Assembly (NCBI RefSeq): GCF_018614915.1
Contig: NZ_JAGGNU010000023.1
Span: 1 to 64,000 of the forward strand
DNA from: Variovorax paradoxus
GTDB taxonomy: Bacteria; Pseudomonadota; Gammaproteobacteria; Burkholderiales; Burkholderiaceae_C
Direction: 5' to 3'
Length of the DNA stretch: 64,000 nt
Part shown: in pieces, positions 1 to 8,900 of the stretch
Numbering within the stretch: the first letter of the stretch is position 1
Layout of the letters: each line of letters starts with the position of its first letter
Notes under the pieces: model-generated
The model's input: only the letters and a program-made list of their open reading frames with translations
What the model was told of the DNA's origin: nothing
The model's database searches: none
Made by a program: the position numbers and the translations under genes

Positions 1-113
1 CAGCTTGACGGTGGGTGCCCGGCGGCCTTGACTCACGGGTCACAAGCGTACGCCAAACCCCAGTACCTGTAAATCTATTTACGGGATGTTGTACTAGCTT
101 GCCACAGCCAACC

Positions 114-1019
114 CTAGCCAGCGTCCAGCTGTGCCACGTGCGTACAGATCGCGCCGGGCGTCGTGAACCAGACCTCGCCCCGGTCCCGCATGCGCGCCAG
201 ATGCGACAACGCGCGGCGCAGGTGCCGCAGCCGGTAGGGCTGGCCCACGATGTAGGGATGCAGCGCGATCCCCATTACCAGCGGCTGGCGGCGCGACTGT
301 TCGAGCATCTCGTCGGCGTTGTCGACGATCATCTGCGCGAAGTCCTTGGCGTCCATCTGGCGCGCGATGATCATCGGGATGTCGTTGAGCTCCTGCGGGT
401 AGGGCACCGACCACAGCGTGCGGCCACTGCGGGTGCGCATGGGCACCGGCTGGTCGTCATGGCACCAGTTGAGCGTGAAGCCGTAGCCGGCTTCGGCCAG
501 CAGGTCGGGCGTGAGGCGGCTTTCGGAGATCCACGGCGAGAGCCAGCCCGCCGGGGCCTGGCCGCTTTGCGCTTGCATGCGCGCGCGGCAGTGCGCGAGC
601 AGCGCGGCCTCCGTGCCCTCGTCCATGTCGGACTGGCGCTCGGAGTTGGTATGCCCATGGCCGATGAGCTCGTCGCCGCGCGCGACCGAGGCCGCGACGA
701 GCTCGGGGCAGTGGTCGTAGAGCGCAGTATTGAGCAGCGTGGCCGACGCGAGGCCCAGGCTGTCGAACAGCTCGAGGCAGCGCCACGCGCCCACGCGGTT
801 GCCGTATTCGCGCCACGAGTGGTTCAGCACGTCGGGATGCGGCGCCGCGGGGCCGATGCAGGCGCCCATGCCCTCGCCGAAGGCGAAGTGCTCGAGGTTG
901 AGGCCGATGTAGACCGCCAGGCGCGCTGCGTTGGGCCAGGCGTAGTCGCGGCGGCGCGTGATCGGCTGGTAGTCGAAGCGGCCGTGGGCGGGCAGCGGGC
1001 CGATGTAGCGTGCATTCAT
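114..1019 (-). CDS. Polysaccharide deacetylase family protein (PuuE/allantoinase-like)
   Basis: A 301-residue cytosolic protein of the NodB/PuuE-type metal-dependent deacetylase superfamily, which hydrolyses amide or N-acetyl bonds. Visible family features are the HGHTN motif at about residues 121-125, a GWLSPW stretch near 159-164 and the LHPYIVGQPYR block at 253-263. There is no signal peptide, which argues against a cell-wall deacetylase and for a small-molecule substrate. The ATG at 1019 is chosen because AGAGAGA lies just upstream and the family N-terminus starts there; an in-frame extension to 1226 would overlap the divergent lipoprotein gene's control region. The substrate cannot be told from sequence. 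Confidence 0.85.
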   Translation of the reverse strand: MNARYIGPLPAHGRFDYQPITRRRDYAWPNAARLAVYIGLNLEHFAFGEGMGACIGPAAPHPDVLNHSWREYGNRVGAWRCLELFDSLGLASATLLNTALYDHCPELVAASVARGDELIGHGHTNSERQSDMDEGTEAALLAHCRARMQAQSGQAPAGWLSPWISESRLTPDLLAEAGYGFTLNWCHDDQPVPMRTRSGRTLWSVPYPQELNDIPMIIARQMDAKDFAQMIVDNADEMLEQSRRQPLVMGIALHPYIVGQPYRLRHLRRALSHLARMRDRGEVWFTTPGAICTHVAQLDAG

Positions 1020-1065
1020 CGATGTCTCTCTTCGCAGATCGCGAAATGTCCGCAAGATGCATGCC

Positions 1066-1090
1066 GGTGCATGTGAACGCGGCATGCACC
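1066..1090. promoter_or_regulatory. Inverted repeat in the divergent intergenic region (candidate operator)
   Basis: A perfect 8-bp inverted repeat, GGTGCATG (1066-1073) and CATGCACC (1083-1090), with a 9-nt spacer. It sits in the 154-bp gap between the divergently transcribed deacetylase and lipoprotein genes. Position and symmetry fit a dimeric-regulator site or a small RNA hairpin. No regulator is encoded next to it. Confidence 0.35.
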
Positions 1091-1173
1091 TACTCGTGGA
1101 CGCGGGACTGCGCCGGTGGCGGCCGGTCGATGCCCGGGCATCGTCGGGGCACTTGGCTCCAGGAGAGATTCCG

Positions 1174-1380
1174 ATGAAAACACTTGCCCTGCTGCTCGTT
1201 CTGTCCGCCACCCTGGCCGGCTGCATGGTCGCGCCCTACGACAGCGGCCGCCCGCCGCCGCGCGCCGGCTATGGCGACCGCGACCGTGACGGCGTGCCCA
1301 ACCGCTACGACCGCGATCGCGACAACGACGGCGTGCCGAACCGCTACGACAGCCGTCCGAACAATCCCAACCGCTATTGA
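1174..1380 (+). CDS. Small lipoprotein with Asp-rich (TSP3-like) repeats
   Basis: A 68-residue predicted lipoprotein. The N-terminus is a typical signal with a lipobox ending LAGC, so the mature protein would start at Cys18 and carry a lipid anchor. The rest is two near-copies of a D-R-D-(R/N)-D-G-V-P-N-R-Y-D unit, which resembles thrombospondin-type-3/OmpA-linker calcium loops. The start at 1174 is fixed by AGGAGAG at 1161-1167 and by the signal peptide. Possible roles are cation binding or envelope spacing, which is inference. The gene stands alone and converges on the next small gene. Confidence 0.75.
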   Translation: MKTLALLLVLSATLAGCMVAPYDSGRPPPRAGYGDRDRDGVPNRYDRDRDNDGVPNRYDSRPNNPNRY

Positions 1381-1428
1381 GCAGGCCATGAGCCGAGGAA
1401 GGAAACTCCCCCGGGGATTGTGCAGATC

Positions 1429-1698
1429 TCAACCGCGGTAGGTTTCCTTGGTTCGTGGCGCCTTCGGAAGCTGCGCATCGAGCGATTCGCGGTAGCGCAC
1501 GCAGCCCTGCATGAACTGCGGCCAGTCGGGCACGACGGGGGCCGGATCCGAGCGCTCGGGCAAGAGCGCCCACAGCGCCGGGTGATGCCAGCACAGGTCG
1601 TGGCCCGTGCTGTCGCGGTGTTCGCGAATGCCCTGCCGCAGCTTCTTCACTTCGGCGACGAGTTGGTCGCGCGACATGCTGTCCAGATCGGTGTCCAT
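1429..1698 (-). CDS. Conserved hypothetical protein, 89 aa
   Basis: I do not recognise a named domain. The protein is short and soluble. It starts with a charged helix (MSRDQLVAEVKKLRQGIREHR region) and continues with a Trp/His/Pro-containing part (CWHHPALWALLPE). The first ATG (1698) follows GGAGG, and a second in-frame ATG sits 7 codons later. Composition is normal for the genome. It lies 10 bp downstream of an ABM-like gene on the same strand and could be co-transcribed with it. Confidence 0.6.
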   Translation of the reverse strand: MDTDLDSMSRDQLVAEVKKLRQGIREHRDSTGHDLCWHHPALWALLPERSDPAPVVPDWPQFMQGCVRYRESLDAQLPKAPRTKETYRG

Positions 1699-1708
1699 GC
1701 GGCCTCCT

Positions 1709-2008
1709 TCACAACACCACTTCGTAGTGACAGGCGCGGCGGTCGTACTCCACCATCATGTCCTGCACTTTCCGGGGAACGACGGCCATCTCGGCATCGT
1801 CCCCGGCGAAACCGTGGATCGCCTCGAGCGATGCCCACCGGGTGACGACCAGGAACTCGACACCCAGCGCCTGCGACCGACGCAGTATCGATGCGCTGAT
1901 GAATCCGGGCATCGTTTGCAGCCCCGGAAAGGTCTCGGTGCGCAGATGCTCGACATAGGCATCCGCCTGGGCCGGCTTCGCCAGGCCTCGCCAGTGACGC
2001 GAAATCAT
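1709..2008 (-). CDS. ABM/EthD-like dimeric alpha-beta barrel protein
   Basis: A 99-residue protein resembling antibiotic-biosynthesis-monooxygenase (ABM) family proteins, which are ferredoxin-like dimeric barrels. It begins ISRHWRGLAKP, carries the central PGF...I..R section, and has a VVTRW(A)SLEAIHGFAG block typical of the family's third strand and helix. Start 2008 is supported by a strong AAGGAGA about 8 nt upstream. Members range from heme-degrading enzymes to proteins of unknown function, so no substrate is claimed. Confidence 0.75.
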   Translation of the reverse strand: MISRHWRGLAKPAQADAYVEHLRTETFPGLQTMPGFISASILRRSQALGVEFLVVTRWASLEAIHGFAGDDAEMAVVPRKVQDMMVEYDRRACHYEVVL

Positions 2009-2031
2009 GAGTGGATCTCCTTGGTGCACCC

Positions 2032-2490
2032 TCAACATGGCGTGCGCGAGTGAGCCAGCTCCCTGAGTGCTTGGACCTGCCAAGTGTGTTCGGCTTCGAA
2101 GGCCGATGGATCGTTGACCGCATAGCCGCCATAGGCATAGACCGAGGCGTAGGCAGCGTAGGCCGCCGCTTCGAGGGCCCGGCCGGCGAGTGCGGTGGCC
2201 ACGGCGTAGGTGGCGGAGACCGCCGCGTGGGCCGAGCCGTCGATTGAGTTGGAGCCGCGATGGCTGCCGGCCACGGCGGCGACCTCCCGCGCGGCCCGCG
2301 CCAGCGCGGCCCTGTCGGATCGGCCTTCGACAAAGGCCGCCAGAGCCGAGATGCCGTCGATCGCCCTGGGGTCCTCCAGCAAGTGCTCTACGCGGCGGAC
2401 GCAGGCAAGACCCAGGGCAAGGCGAAGCGGCTCGTGCTGCGGCGCATCGATGCCGAGCTCGGCCGCGAGGCGCGAGAGTTCGGGGTTCAT
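2032..2490 (-). CDS. Imm5-like putative immunity/Ala-rich helical protein
   Basis: A 152-residue, alanine-rich, all-helical soluble protein. The pattern of several short amphipathic helices (LRLALGLACVRRVEHLLE; AALARAAREVAAVA; AAYAAYASVYA) resembles proteins annotated as putative immunity protein Imm5. No toxin gene is adjacent, so an immunity role is only an analogy. A GAGG Shine-Dalgarno lies about 9 nt before the ATG at 2490. That ATG also overlaps (ATGA) the stop of a 22-codon upstream ORF, suggesting translational coupling. Confidence 0.55.
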   Translation of the reverse strand: MNPELSRLAAELGIDAPQHEPLRLALGLACVRRVEHLLEDPRAIDGISALAAFVEGRSDRAALARAAREVAAVAGSHRGSNSIDGSAHAAVSATYAVATALAGRALEAAAYAAYASVYAYGGYAVNDPSAFEAEHTWQVQALRELAHSRTPC

Positions 2491-2555
2491 GGCAGCCTCG
2501 AGGGAATTTCCACTTGAGGAGCACGGCGTCCGACGATGAAGATCAGCGTGCGCAT
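2487..2555 (-). CDS. Possible 22-aa leader peptide upstream of the Imm5-like gene
   Basis: A short reading frame (MRTLIFIVGRRAPQ...) preceded by AAAGGA about 8 nt before its ATG, which is a better ribosome site than many real genes here have. Its TGA overlaps the ATG of the next gene (ATGA), the usual arrangement for translational coupling. It may be a real microprotein, a leader that sets expression of the downstream gene, or chance. No codon-level conservation can be judged from one sequence. Confidence 0.35.
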   Translation of the reverse strand: MRTLIFIVGRRAPQVEIPSRLP

Positions 2556-2574
2556 CAGGATCGTCCTTTCTGGT

Positions 2575-2997
2575 TCAGGCCTGGGCATCGATGACCAGCT
2601 GCGTCTGGGTCACGACGGCGCACAGCTTGCCTTCGGCGGACCGGATCGTTGTCTGCCACACCATGGTGGTCCGCCCGCGGTGCAGCGCGAGGCATTCGCC
2701 CGTGATCGTCGTGTTCACGCGCGCGCCGCCGATGAACTTGGTGCTGGAGTCGGTGGTGGTCGTTCGCTTGCCCTGCGGCATGTTGAGGAAGGTGCCGACC
2801 GCGCCGAGCGTGTCGGCAAAGGCCATGTAGGCGCCGCCATGCAGGATGCCGCCGGTGGTGCAGAGATCGGGGCGCACGGCGAGTTCGGCGAGCACGCGCT
2901 CGCCTTCGAGCGAGACGATGCGCACGCCCATCAGGCCCGGGAACAGCGGGTCGAGGATCTGCTGGACGGCTTCGGGGGTGGGAAGAGCCTGGGTCAT
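2575..2997 (-). CDS. PaaI-family (hotdog-fold) acyl-CoA thioesterase
   Basis: A 140-residue hotdog-fold protein of the PaaI/YdiI thioesterase group, expected to hydrolyse acyl-CoA thioesters in the cytosol. The diagnostic segment GGILHGGAYMAFADTLG, with the conserved HGG and the following acidic residue, lies in the first third. A strand-rich C-terminal half (TTTDSSTKFIGGARVN; GRTTMVWQT) completes the fold. Length is normal for the family. It stands 16 bp from a DUF2277 gene on the same strand. The acyl substrate is unknown. Confidence 0.85.
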   Translation of the reverse strand: MTQALPTPEAVQQILDPLFPGLMGVRIVSLEGERVLAELAVRPDLCTTGGILHGGAYMAFADTLGAVGTFLNMPQGKRTTTTDSSTKFIGGARVNTTITGECLALHRGRTTMVWQTTIRSAEGKLCAVVTQTQLVIDAQA

Positions 2998-3013
2998 GGT
3001 GACGGTCTCGTAG

Positions 3014-3304
3014 TCACTCCAGCGGCCGGTACTGCTGCGCCCCGAAGCGGTTCGCCGACCTGGCGCGCGCCCGCTCGGCCTCGATCTCGCGGTCGCGCGG
3101 ATCGGCGGTGGTGACCAGCGACTCGATCAGGCCGCGGGCCGCGGCCGCGACGTCTTCCACCGCACGGTCGAAGGCCTGCTGGTTTTGTTTGGACGGGCTG
3201 TTGAAGCCGCTGAGCTTGCGCACGAACTGCAGGGACGCAGCCCGTATCTCATCTTCCGTCGCCGGTGGTTCGAAGTTGAACAGCGTCTTGATGTTTCTGC
3301 ACAT
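3014..3304 (-). CDS. DUF2277 family protein
   Basis: A 96-residue protein matching DUF2277. The N-terminus MCRNIKTLFNFEPPAT and the following EEIR/DEIRAASLQFVRKLSG(F) helix are hallmarks. The family is often thought to bind nucleic acid or act as a small regulator, but no function is established. Start 3304 is the family start; upstream in-frame codons encode unrelated sequence. Confidence 0.85.
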   Translation of the reverse strand: MCRNIKTLFNFEPPATEDEIRAASLQFVRKLSGFNSPSKQNQQAFDRAVEDVAAAARGLIESLVTTADPRDREIEAERARARSANRFGAQQYRPLE

Positions 3305-3332
3305 GGGCGCTCCGTGAGTTCGGTTTTCCAGT

Positions 3333-3743
3333 CTAGAACGATACGCAGGCCCGCGCCTTGACGCGCAGCACGGCCTCCTGCTGGAACTGGGATTTGTAGG
3401 CGGCGACGAGCTCGAGCACCGCGCTCTCGCTCGCCGCGTCATCGGGATGGATGAGCTGCAGCAGCTGCGACGCCTCTTGCACGATCGCGCCGTCTGCGCC
3501 GCGCCACTGCCCCGACGCGGGCGACACGGTCAGGCCTTGCGGAAAGCGCGGCGTGACGGTGCCTTTCAGGAACCCGGCCCATTCCTCCGGCGTCACCACG
3601 CCGCCCCGGGGCTTGCCGGTGCCGAAGAACAGCGACTCGTGGATGAGCGGCTGTTCTGCGCTTCCGCAGCCGGGTCCGTGCATCGGCGCGCACGCGCCCA
3701 GCAGGGCCAGGCCGGCGATGAATGCGAGGCGGTCGTGGGACAT
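3333..3743 (-). CDS. DUF3574 domain lipoprotein
   Basis: A 136-residue secreted protein with a signal peptide ending in a lipobox-like ALLGAC, so lipidation is likely. The body matches DUF3574: SLFFGTGKP, then VVTPEEWAGFL, VTPRFPQGLTV and GQWRG, then EASQLLQLIHP. Function is unknown. The ATG at 3743 is preferred; an in-frame GTG three codons upstream (3752) is possible. It lies 12 bp downstream of the DUF3592 gene on the same strand. Confidence 0.8.
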   Translation of the reverse strand: MSHDRLAFIAGLALLGACAPMHGPGCGSAEQPLIHESLFFGTGKPRGGVVTPEEWAGFLKGTVTPRFPQGLTVSPASGQWRGADGAIVQEASQLLQLIHPDDAASESAVLELVAAYKSQFQQEAVLRVKARACVSF

Positions 3744-3755
3744 CAGGCCCACGTT

Positions 3756-4241
3756 TTAGCGCGTCTCTTTTCGTTTGCGCAAGCCGTAGCCCAAAACACC
3801 CAGCCCCAGGCCCGCGATGGGAAGCAGGTACAGCAGCACGCCGAGCCGGGGTTTGCTCTTGTCGATGACAGCCTGCGCGGGATCGGCCTTGTCCACGTAC
3901 ACATGCACCGAACTCCCCGCCGGGAAGCGCGCCACGACCGCTTGGGCCGAAGCGGCATCGCGCCATCCGTCGCCGGCGAAGAAGTAGCGGTCGCCCTGGT
4001 AGGCCTTTCCGCCCACGCTGTAGCGATAGACGATGCGCGGCGAAAAGGATTCGCCGTGCGCGGCTGCCGCGCTGCCGCTGGATACGACCGAGGCTTCGAC
4101 CACCATGGCGCCAACCGGGATGAAGGAGGCATGCGCCTGCGACTGCCGCAGGAAGGCGCCGAGCGCAGCGCAGGTGAAATAGAAGACTGCGAGCAGGATG
4201 ACGAGGCCGCCTATGGCGATGTCATAGCGGCGTGCCGGCAT
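3756..4241 (-). CDS. DUF3592 membrane protein
   Basis: A 161-residue inner-membrane protein with two transmembrane segments (about residues 9-29 and 134-153) flanking a roughly 100-residue strand-rich extracytoplasmic domain. That domain has the DUF3592 pattern: a strand ending in a Y-R-Y-S-V-G-G-K-A-Y-Q-G turn, then FPAGSSVHVYVDKADPAQAV. The function of the family is unknown. Its start overlaps the 3' end of the upstream gene by 20 bp, so the two are probably translated from one message. Confidence 0.8.
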   Translation of the reverse strand: MPARRYDIAIGGLVILLAVFYFTCAALGAFLRQSQAHASFIPVGAMVVEASVVSSGSAAAAHGESFSPRIVYRYSVGGKAYQGDRYFFAGDGWRDAASAQAVVARFPAGSSVHVYVDKADPAQAVIDKSKPRLGVLLYLLPIAGLGLGVLGYGLRKRKETR

Positions 4242-4596
4242 CGGGTATGTCCTCGAGCGCGAAGTACACCGCCTTTCCGTGCTGCCTCGCGAGCGCCACC
4301 ATCTCGTCGGCGCCGACGGACGCGCCGCCGATGCGCAGGCAGCCGTCGCAGCGGGCGACCAGCCTGCGCGAGATGGGGTGAAAGATCTCGTTGAACACGG
4401 CGTCTCCGATGGCCTTGGAGCCGGCGTGCTCGATGAGCGGGAGCGCGTACCACTCGCCCATGACCGGCAGGTGGCCTGCGCGGAACAACTGGAGCGAGGC
4501 TTCGGTCATCGCCGCGACATTTTGGGCGATGAGCAAGGGATCGTCATTCGTGCCGGAGCGGTAGGGGCCGGCGACCAGGATCATTTGGGTTTTCAC
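4222..4596 (-). CDS. Nucleoside 2-deoxyribosyltransferase-like protein (DUF4406-type)
   Basis: A 124-residue cytosolic protein with a Rossmann-like fold. It opens with MILVAGPYRSG, the nucleotide-binding start shared by nucleoside deoxyribosyltransferase-like and DUF4406 proteins, and continues with LPVMGEWYALPL and CDGCLRIGGASVGADEM, where the family has the residues that contact the sugar. The start used is GTG at 4596 with GAAAG upstream; an ATG at 4584 is the alternative. Enzymatic activity is inferred from fold only. Confidence 0.65.
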   Translation of the reverse strand: MKTQMILVAGPYRSGTNDDPLLIAQNVAAMTEASLQLFRAGHLPVMGEWYALPLIEHAGSKAIGDAVFNEIFHPISRRLVARCDGCLRIGGASVGADEMVALARQHGKAVYFALEDIPDAGTPL

Positions 4597-4620
4597 TCGT
4601 ATTCTTTCGTTCGGTGGGTG

Positions 4621-5124
4621 TCAAGTGGAGCGAACACGCGAAGCCTCGATCTTCCCGAGCAGCCACTGCAGTCCCGCCAGATGCTGCTGGTCATGGCTGC
4701 AAAGGTAGTGCACCAGGCTGCGCAGCGACAGCGGGCCGTAGCCTTCGAACTCCGCGGTGCGATCGAACTGCTCGTCGGTGAGTCCGGTGATGAGCGCGAG
4801 GGTCTTCGTACGTGCCTCCCTGAATGAAGCGAAGACCGCGGCCGTATCGGCCGTGGCGTAGGAGCGCGACCTGGCAAGCTCCTCGCTTTCGATGGATGCG
4901 AGCAAGGGGTTGGACTCGGCCAGCGTGCGCTGGAAGCGCACGTGGTAGCCCTCGATCTCGATGTCGCGCACATGGCAGACCTGCTCGATGGCGGTGAACG
5001 CTTCGCTGGGCACGCCATCCCAGGACGGCGGCGCCCAGTGTCTGAACGCTGTCGGGATGGCTGCGTAGTGCGCCTCCAGCTGTCGCGGGAAGTCTGCGAG
5101 GGCCTGGAGCGTGATGGGGTTCAT
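4621..5124 (-). CDS. DinB-family four-helix protein
   Basis: A 167-residue DinB/YfiT-like helical bundle. Metal-ligand histidines are visible in HVRDIEIEGYHVRF in the first half and SHDQQHLAGL near the C-terminus, the usual three-histidine arrangement of the superfamily. Members include thiol-dependent transferases and damage-inducible proteins of unknown role. Start 5124 (MNPITLQAL) is the family start; an in-frame extension upstream runs into the RidA gene. Confidence 0.85.
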   Translation of the reverse strand: MNPITLQALADFPRQLEAHYAAIPTAFRHWAPPSWDGVPSEAFTAIEQVCHVRDIEIEGYHVRFQRTLAESNPLLASIESEELARSRSYATADTAAVFASFREARTKTLALITGLTDEQFDRTAEFEGYGPLSLRSLVHYLCSHDQQHLAGLQWLLGKIEASRVRST

Positions 5125-5153
5125 GGGCACTGCGTGAACTGTGGCTGCCGGCC

Positions 5154-5543
5154 TCAGGCCTGCGAACGCTTGCGCGCCGTGACTTCGATCTCGATCTTCA
5201 TGCGCGGGTCCGCCAGGCCGGCGGAGATCATCATGGCCGCCGGGCGCACCTCGCCGAAGTACTTGCGCAATACCGGCCAGCACGCTTCGAACTCGGCGGC
5301 GTTCGGCAGCACGTAGGTGACGCGCACCACGTCCTTCATACTCGAATCCGCTTGCTGCAATGCGGACTCGATGTTCTTCAGGCACTGCTCGGCCTGCTCG
5401 ACCACGTCGTTCGAGATGGTCATCGCCGTGTAGTCGAAACCCGTGGTGCCCGAGACGAACACCCAGTCGCCATCGACGACCGCGCGCGAGTAGCCGATTT
5501 GCGCTTCGAAAGTGGAGCCTGAGCTGATGAGTTTTCGGGTCAT
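5154..5543 (-). CDS. RidA family protein (Rid7-like)
   Basis: A 129-residue member of the RidA/YjgF family, which deaminates reactive enamine/imine intermediates as trimers. Recognisable blocks are VFVSGTTGFDY, the mid-protein EQAEQCLKNIESAL helix, and PAAMMISAGLADPRMKIEIEV near the end. The usual arginine of the active site (R-P-A) is present in EVRPAAM. Start 5543 is supported by GGAGAG 6 nt upstream. It is flanked on the same strand by DUF1330 and DinB genes. Confidence 0.88.
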   Translation of the reverse strand: MTRKLISSGSTFEAQIGYSRAVVDGDWVFVSGTTGFDYTAMTISNDVVEQAEQCLKNIESALQQADSSMKDVVRVTYVLPNAAEFEACWPVLRKYFGEVRPAAMMISAGLADPRMKIEIEVTARKRSQA

Positions 5544-5553
5544 GGGCTCTCCA

Positions 5554-5859
5554 TCAAGACGGTTGCGGACCGTCGTAGCCCTCGACGATGACCAGATCGA
5601 TGGTGGACACGGGCACACGCAGCTTGAGCGCTTCCTGGTACTCGGCCGACTTCCAGCAGTCGAGGGCAGCCTGGTACGAAGGGAACTCGATCACGACGTT
5701 GCGCGTGCGGCTCGCGCCCTCCGGATTCTCGAAGCGGCCGGCGCGCACGAGGAAGTGCGCCCCGAACATGCCGAAAGGCTTCGCATTGGCGGCGACGTAG
5801 GCCTTGTAGGCCTCCGCGTCGGCGACGTCGACCCTGGCGATCCAGTATCCCTTTGCCAT
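5554..5859 (-). CDS. DUF1330 family protein
   Basis: A 101-residue DUF1330 protein, a dimeric alpha-beta barrel with unknown function. It shows the family start MAKGYWIARVDV, the FLVRAGRFE strand, and RNVVIEFPSYQAALDCWKS followed by EYQEALKLR. A perfect AAGGAG lies just upstream of the ATG at 5859. It is 10 bp from the RidA gene, so the two are probably one transcript. Confidence 0.88.
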   Translation of the reverse strand: MAKGYWIARVDVADAEAYKAYVAANAKPFGMFGAHFLVRAGRFENPEGASRTRNVVIEFPSYQAALDCWKSAEYQEALKLRVPVSTIDLVIVEGYDGPQPS

Positions 5860-5923
5860 CTGCTTTCTCCTTCGGTTGTCAGGAATTCTTGCTCAATTGC
5901 CGGGAAGCGCAAACTCCGGGCGC

Positions 5924-8900
5924 TCACCTCGCTGCCTCGACCTTCACCCTCGCGTTCGGCAGTTCCCCGAACATCTCCGGCGCATACAAGGCCTCGACCC
6001 GGCTCGGCGGCAGTGCGAAGTCGCCGACATTGTTGAGCCGCACCGTGTATTCCATCTTCACCACCCCCTTCGGCAGGTACTGGTAGTAGCTGCGGAAGGC
6101 CTCGAAGCTGCGTTCCTCGAAAGCCGGCCAGCCGGCGCCGGAGCGCTTCTCGCCCTGCGTCGCGATCTGCGAATCGCGGCCCAGGCCGCCGCCGAGGATG
6201 GTGGCGCCACCGGGGATCGGGTCGGTGATCGCGACCCAGGTCATGTCGGCACTGGCGTTGACTTCCAGGCTCACGCGCAGCACGTCGCCGCGCGTGTGGA
6301 TGCCCTGCACGGCCTGCTCGACCGGCGTCACGGTCTTCTTGATCGCATAGCCGGCCGCGAAGGGAACCTTGCGCTCCACCGCGGCAATCGACTGCAGCGT
6401 GAGCCAGGGCTTGCCGGTGCCGCTCTGCGTGACCAGCAGGGTGTCGCGCGTTGTCGATGACGCAGGCCATGGCAGGAACATGCCGTTGTTGCGCAGGTTG
6501 CCCGGCGCGGCCGGTGCGCCGAAAGCGGTGGCCTGGTTCGGCGCGCCGCTGGCGTCGCCGGCCTTGATGCGCTCGACCTTGTGCCAATCCACCTGGGCCC
6601 TGATGGCGCCGAGGTTGGCAGCCGTGATGCCCGCGACCGGCGCGCTCTCGAACTGCTTCGAGAACTTTTCCAGCGCCAGCCCGCCCCACAGGTTGGCGGT
6701 GGTGGTGTGCCAGGCGCCGTTCTGCTGGCGGCCGATGAAGCCCGTGGCGAGCTTTCCGATGTCTTCCTTCCAGCCCGGATCGTCCAGTACCGTGAGCAGC
6801 AGCCGCGCGCTGTTGACGTCGCCGTTGGTCATCAGCCACCACCAGTAATCGTCGCGCTCGGTGCTGAAGACCAGCTTGGTGCCCTGATAGGACAAGCGCG
6901 CCTTGAGCACGTTGTCTGCCTCGGCCATGCGCTGCTGGCGCTGCGGCACGTCGGGCACGCGCTTGAGGATGTTGAGCCAGTCGATGACGGCGCTGGTCGG
7001 CCACTGGTTGGGCGCGATGGTGATGCTGCCGGCCATGCGGCCCTGCGCCTTGCCGTAGCGCGAGAGCGCTTCGAGTGCGGCGAGCTTGCGCACGTCGAGA
7101 TCCTTCTGCGGGCTCCAGGACTCGCGCTGGATCCGGCCTTCGACAAAGGCGATCAGGCCCTGTTCCATGGGCGAGCGCGCCGCGTCGGGCAGCGCGAAGG
7201 CAGGGTCGAGCGCGGCCGCCTCGTGCGTGGCCGCGAGCAGGTAGGCGGTCAGGATGTCGCTGCCGCGATTCGCTTCGCCGTCGCGCGGCGGGAAGTAGTT
7301 GGCCAGGCCGTCGCCATCGAGGTAGCTCGGCAGCTGCGCGACCACCGTCTGCCAGCTCTTGCCGTCGCGCAAGCCGATCGACTTGCTGGCCTTCTGCTCC
7401 AGGCAGGCGTAGGGGTAGGCGGCGAACCAGTCGCGCACGCCCGTCAGGCCTTCGGCCAGCCGGGGCTGCAGCGAAAGCTTGAGCCCGCCGCGGCCGGGCA
7501 GGGCGTCGGCCGGCGGCGCCACGTCGAGCGTGAAGGGGCCGTCGAGCTGCACCAGCGTGGCCTGCTGCACCGCGAGCGGCACGGCCGGCACGATGCGCTG
7601 GCGCACCTTGAGCGCGTCGCGCGCGCCGCCGATGGTGTCCCTGGCCTCGATCTCCCACAGGAGCGCCTCGGCGCGCGTTTGCGCGAGCTGCGCGGGTGCG
7701 GTCACGGTCCAGGCGAGCTCGCGCGCCTCGCCGGCCGGGATGTCGACGGTCTGCGGCTCCATCTTCAGCAGCGTGGCACGCGGCGATGCCTCGACCTTCA
7801 TCGGCTTTTGCGTCGTGTTGCGCAGCGTGATCTGGGCGCGGAACTGGTCGTCCTCGCGCACCAGCGGCGGCAGGCCGCTGACGATCTGCAGGTCCTGCGT
7901 GGCCTGGATCGAGGTCTGGCCGGTACCGAAGAGGCCGGTGCCCGCATCCGCCACCGCGACGATCTTGAAGGTGGTCAGGGCGTCGTTGAGCGGCACCGTC
8001 ACCGTGGCCTGGCCGTTGGCGTCGAGCACCACGGCCGGGTTCCACAAGAGCAGGGTGTCGAGCAGCTCGCGCGTCTGGCCCTTGCCGCCGCCGCCGCCCG
8101 CGGGCACGGCCTTGCGGCCATAGTGCCGGCGGCCGACGATTTCCATCTGTGCCGTCGAGGTGCTCACGCCCCAGCTGCGCCGCTGCAGCATCGCCTCGAG
8201 CAGGTTCCAGCTGTCGTTCGGCATCAGCTCCAGCAGCGCCTGATCGACCGCGGCCAGTGCGACCTCGGCGCCCGCGGCGGGCTTGCCGTCGGGCAGCCTG
8301 GCCGAGATGGTGACCAGCGCCTTGCCGCGCACCGGGTAGCTGGGCTTGTCGCTCGCCACCTTGACCTCGATCCGATGCGCCTGCGTACCGACGCGGATCT
8401 CGGCCAGGCCGAGCCGGTAGGCCGGCTTGCTCAAGTCGACCAGCGCGGTCGGTGCGACGTATTCCTTGCCTTCGTACCAGAAGGCGGTCCACCATTCGCG
8501 CGGCGCCTTGAAGCCCCAGGTGAAGAAGCTGTACCACGGCACCTCGCGCAGCCGGCCGCGCAGCGCGAGCACGCTCACGTAGGCATTGGGCCCCCACTCG
8601 GGCTTGACCTGCAGCGACACCGTCGGGTCCTGCCCGTTGAGCTGGACGACCTGCGTCTCGATCACGCCCTCGCGCTCCACCGACACCAGCGCGGTCGCGA
8701 AGCGGAACGGGCTGCGCACCTGGAACTTGGCGGTTTCGCCGGGCTGGTAGTTCTTCTTCTCGGGCAGCACGTCGATGCGGTCGTGATCTTCGCCGCCGAA
8801 CCAGAGCTCGCCCTGCTTCGTGACATAGACCGAGCTCGCGGCGCGGCTGTCGCGGCCGTCCTTGTCGGTGGCGCTGGCGATCAGCTCGACCTGGCCGGCC

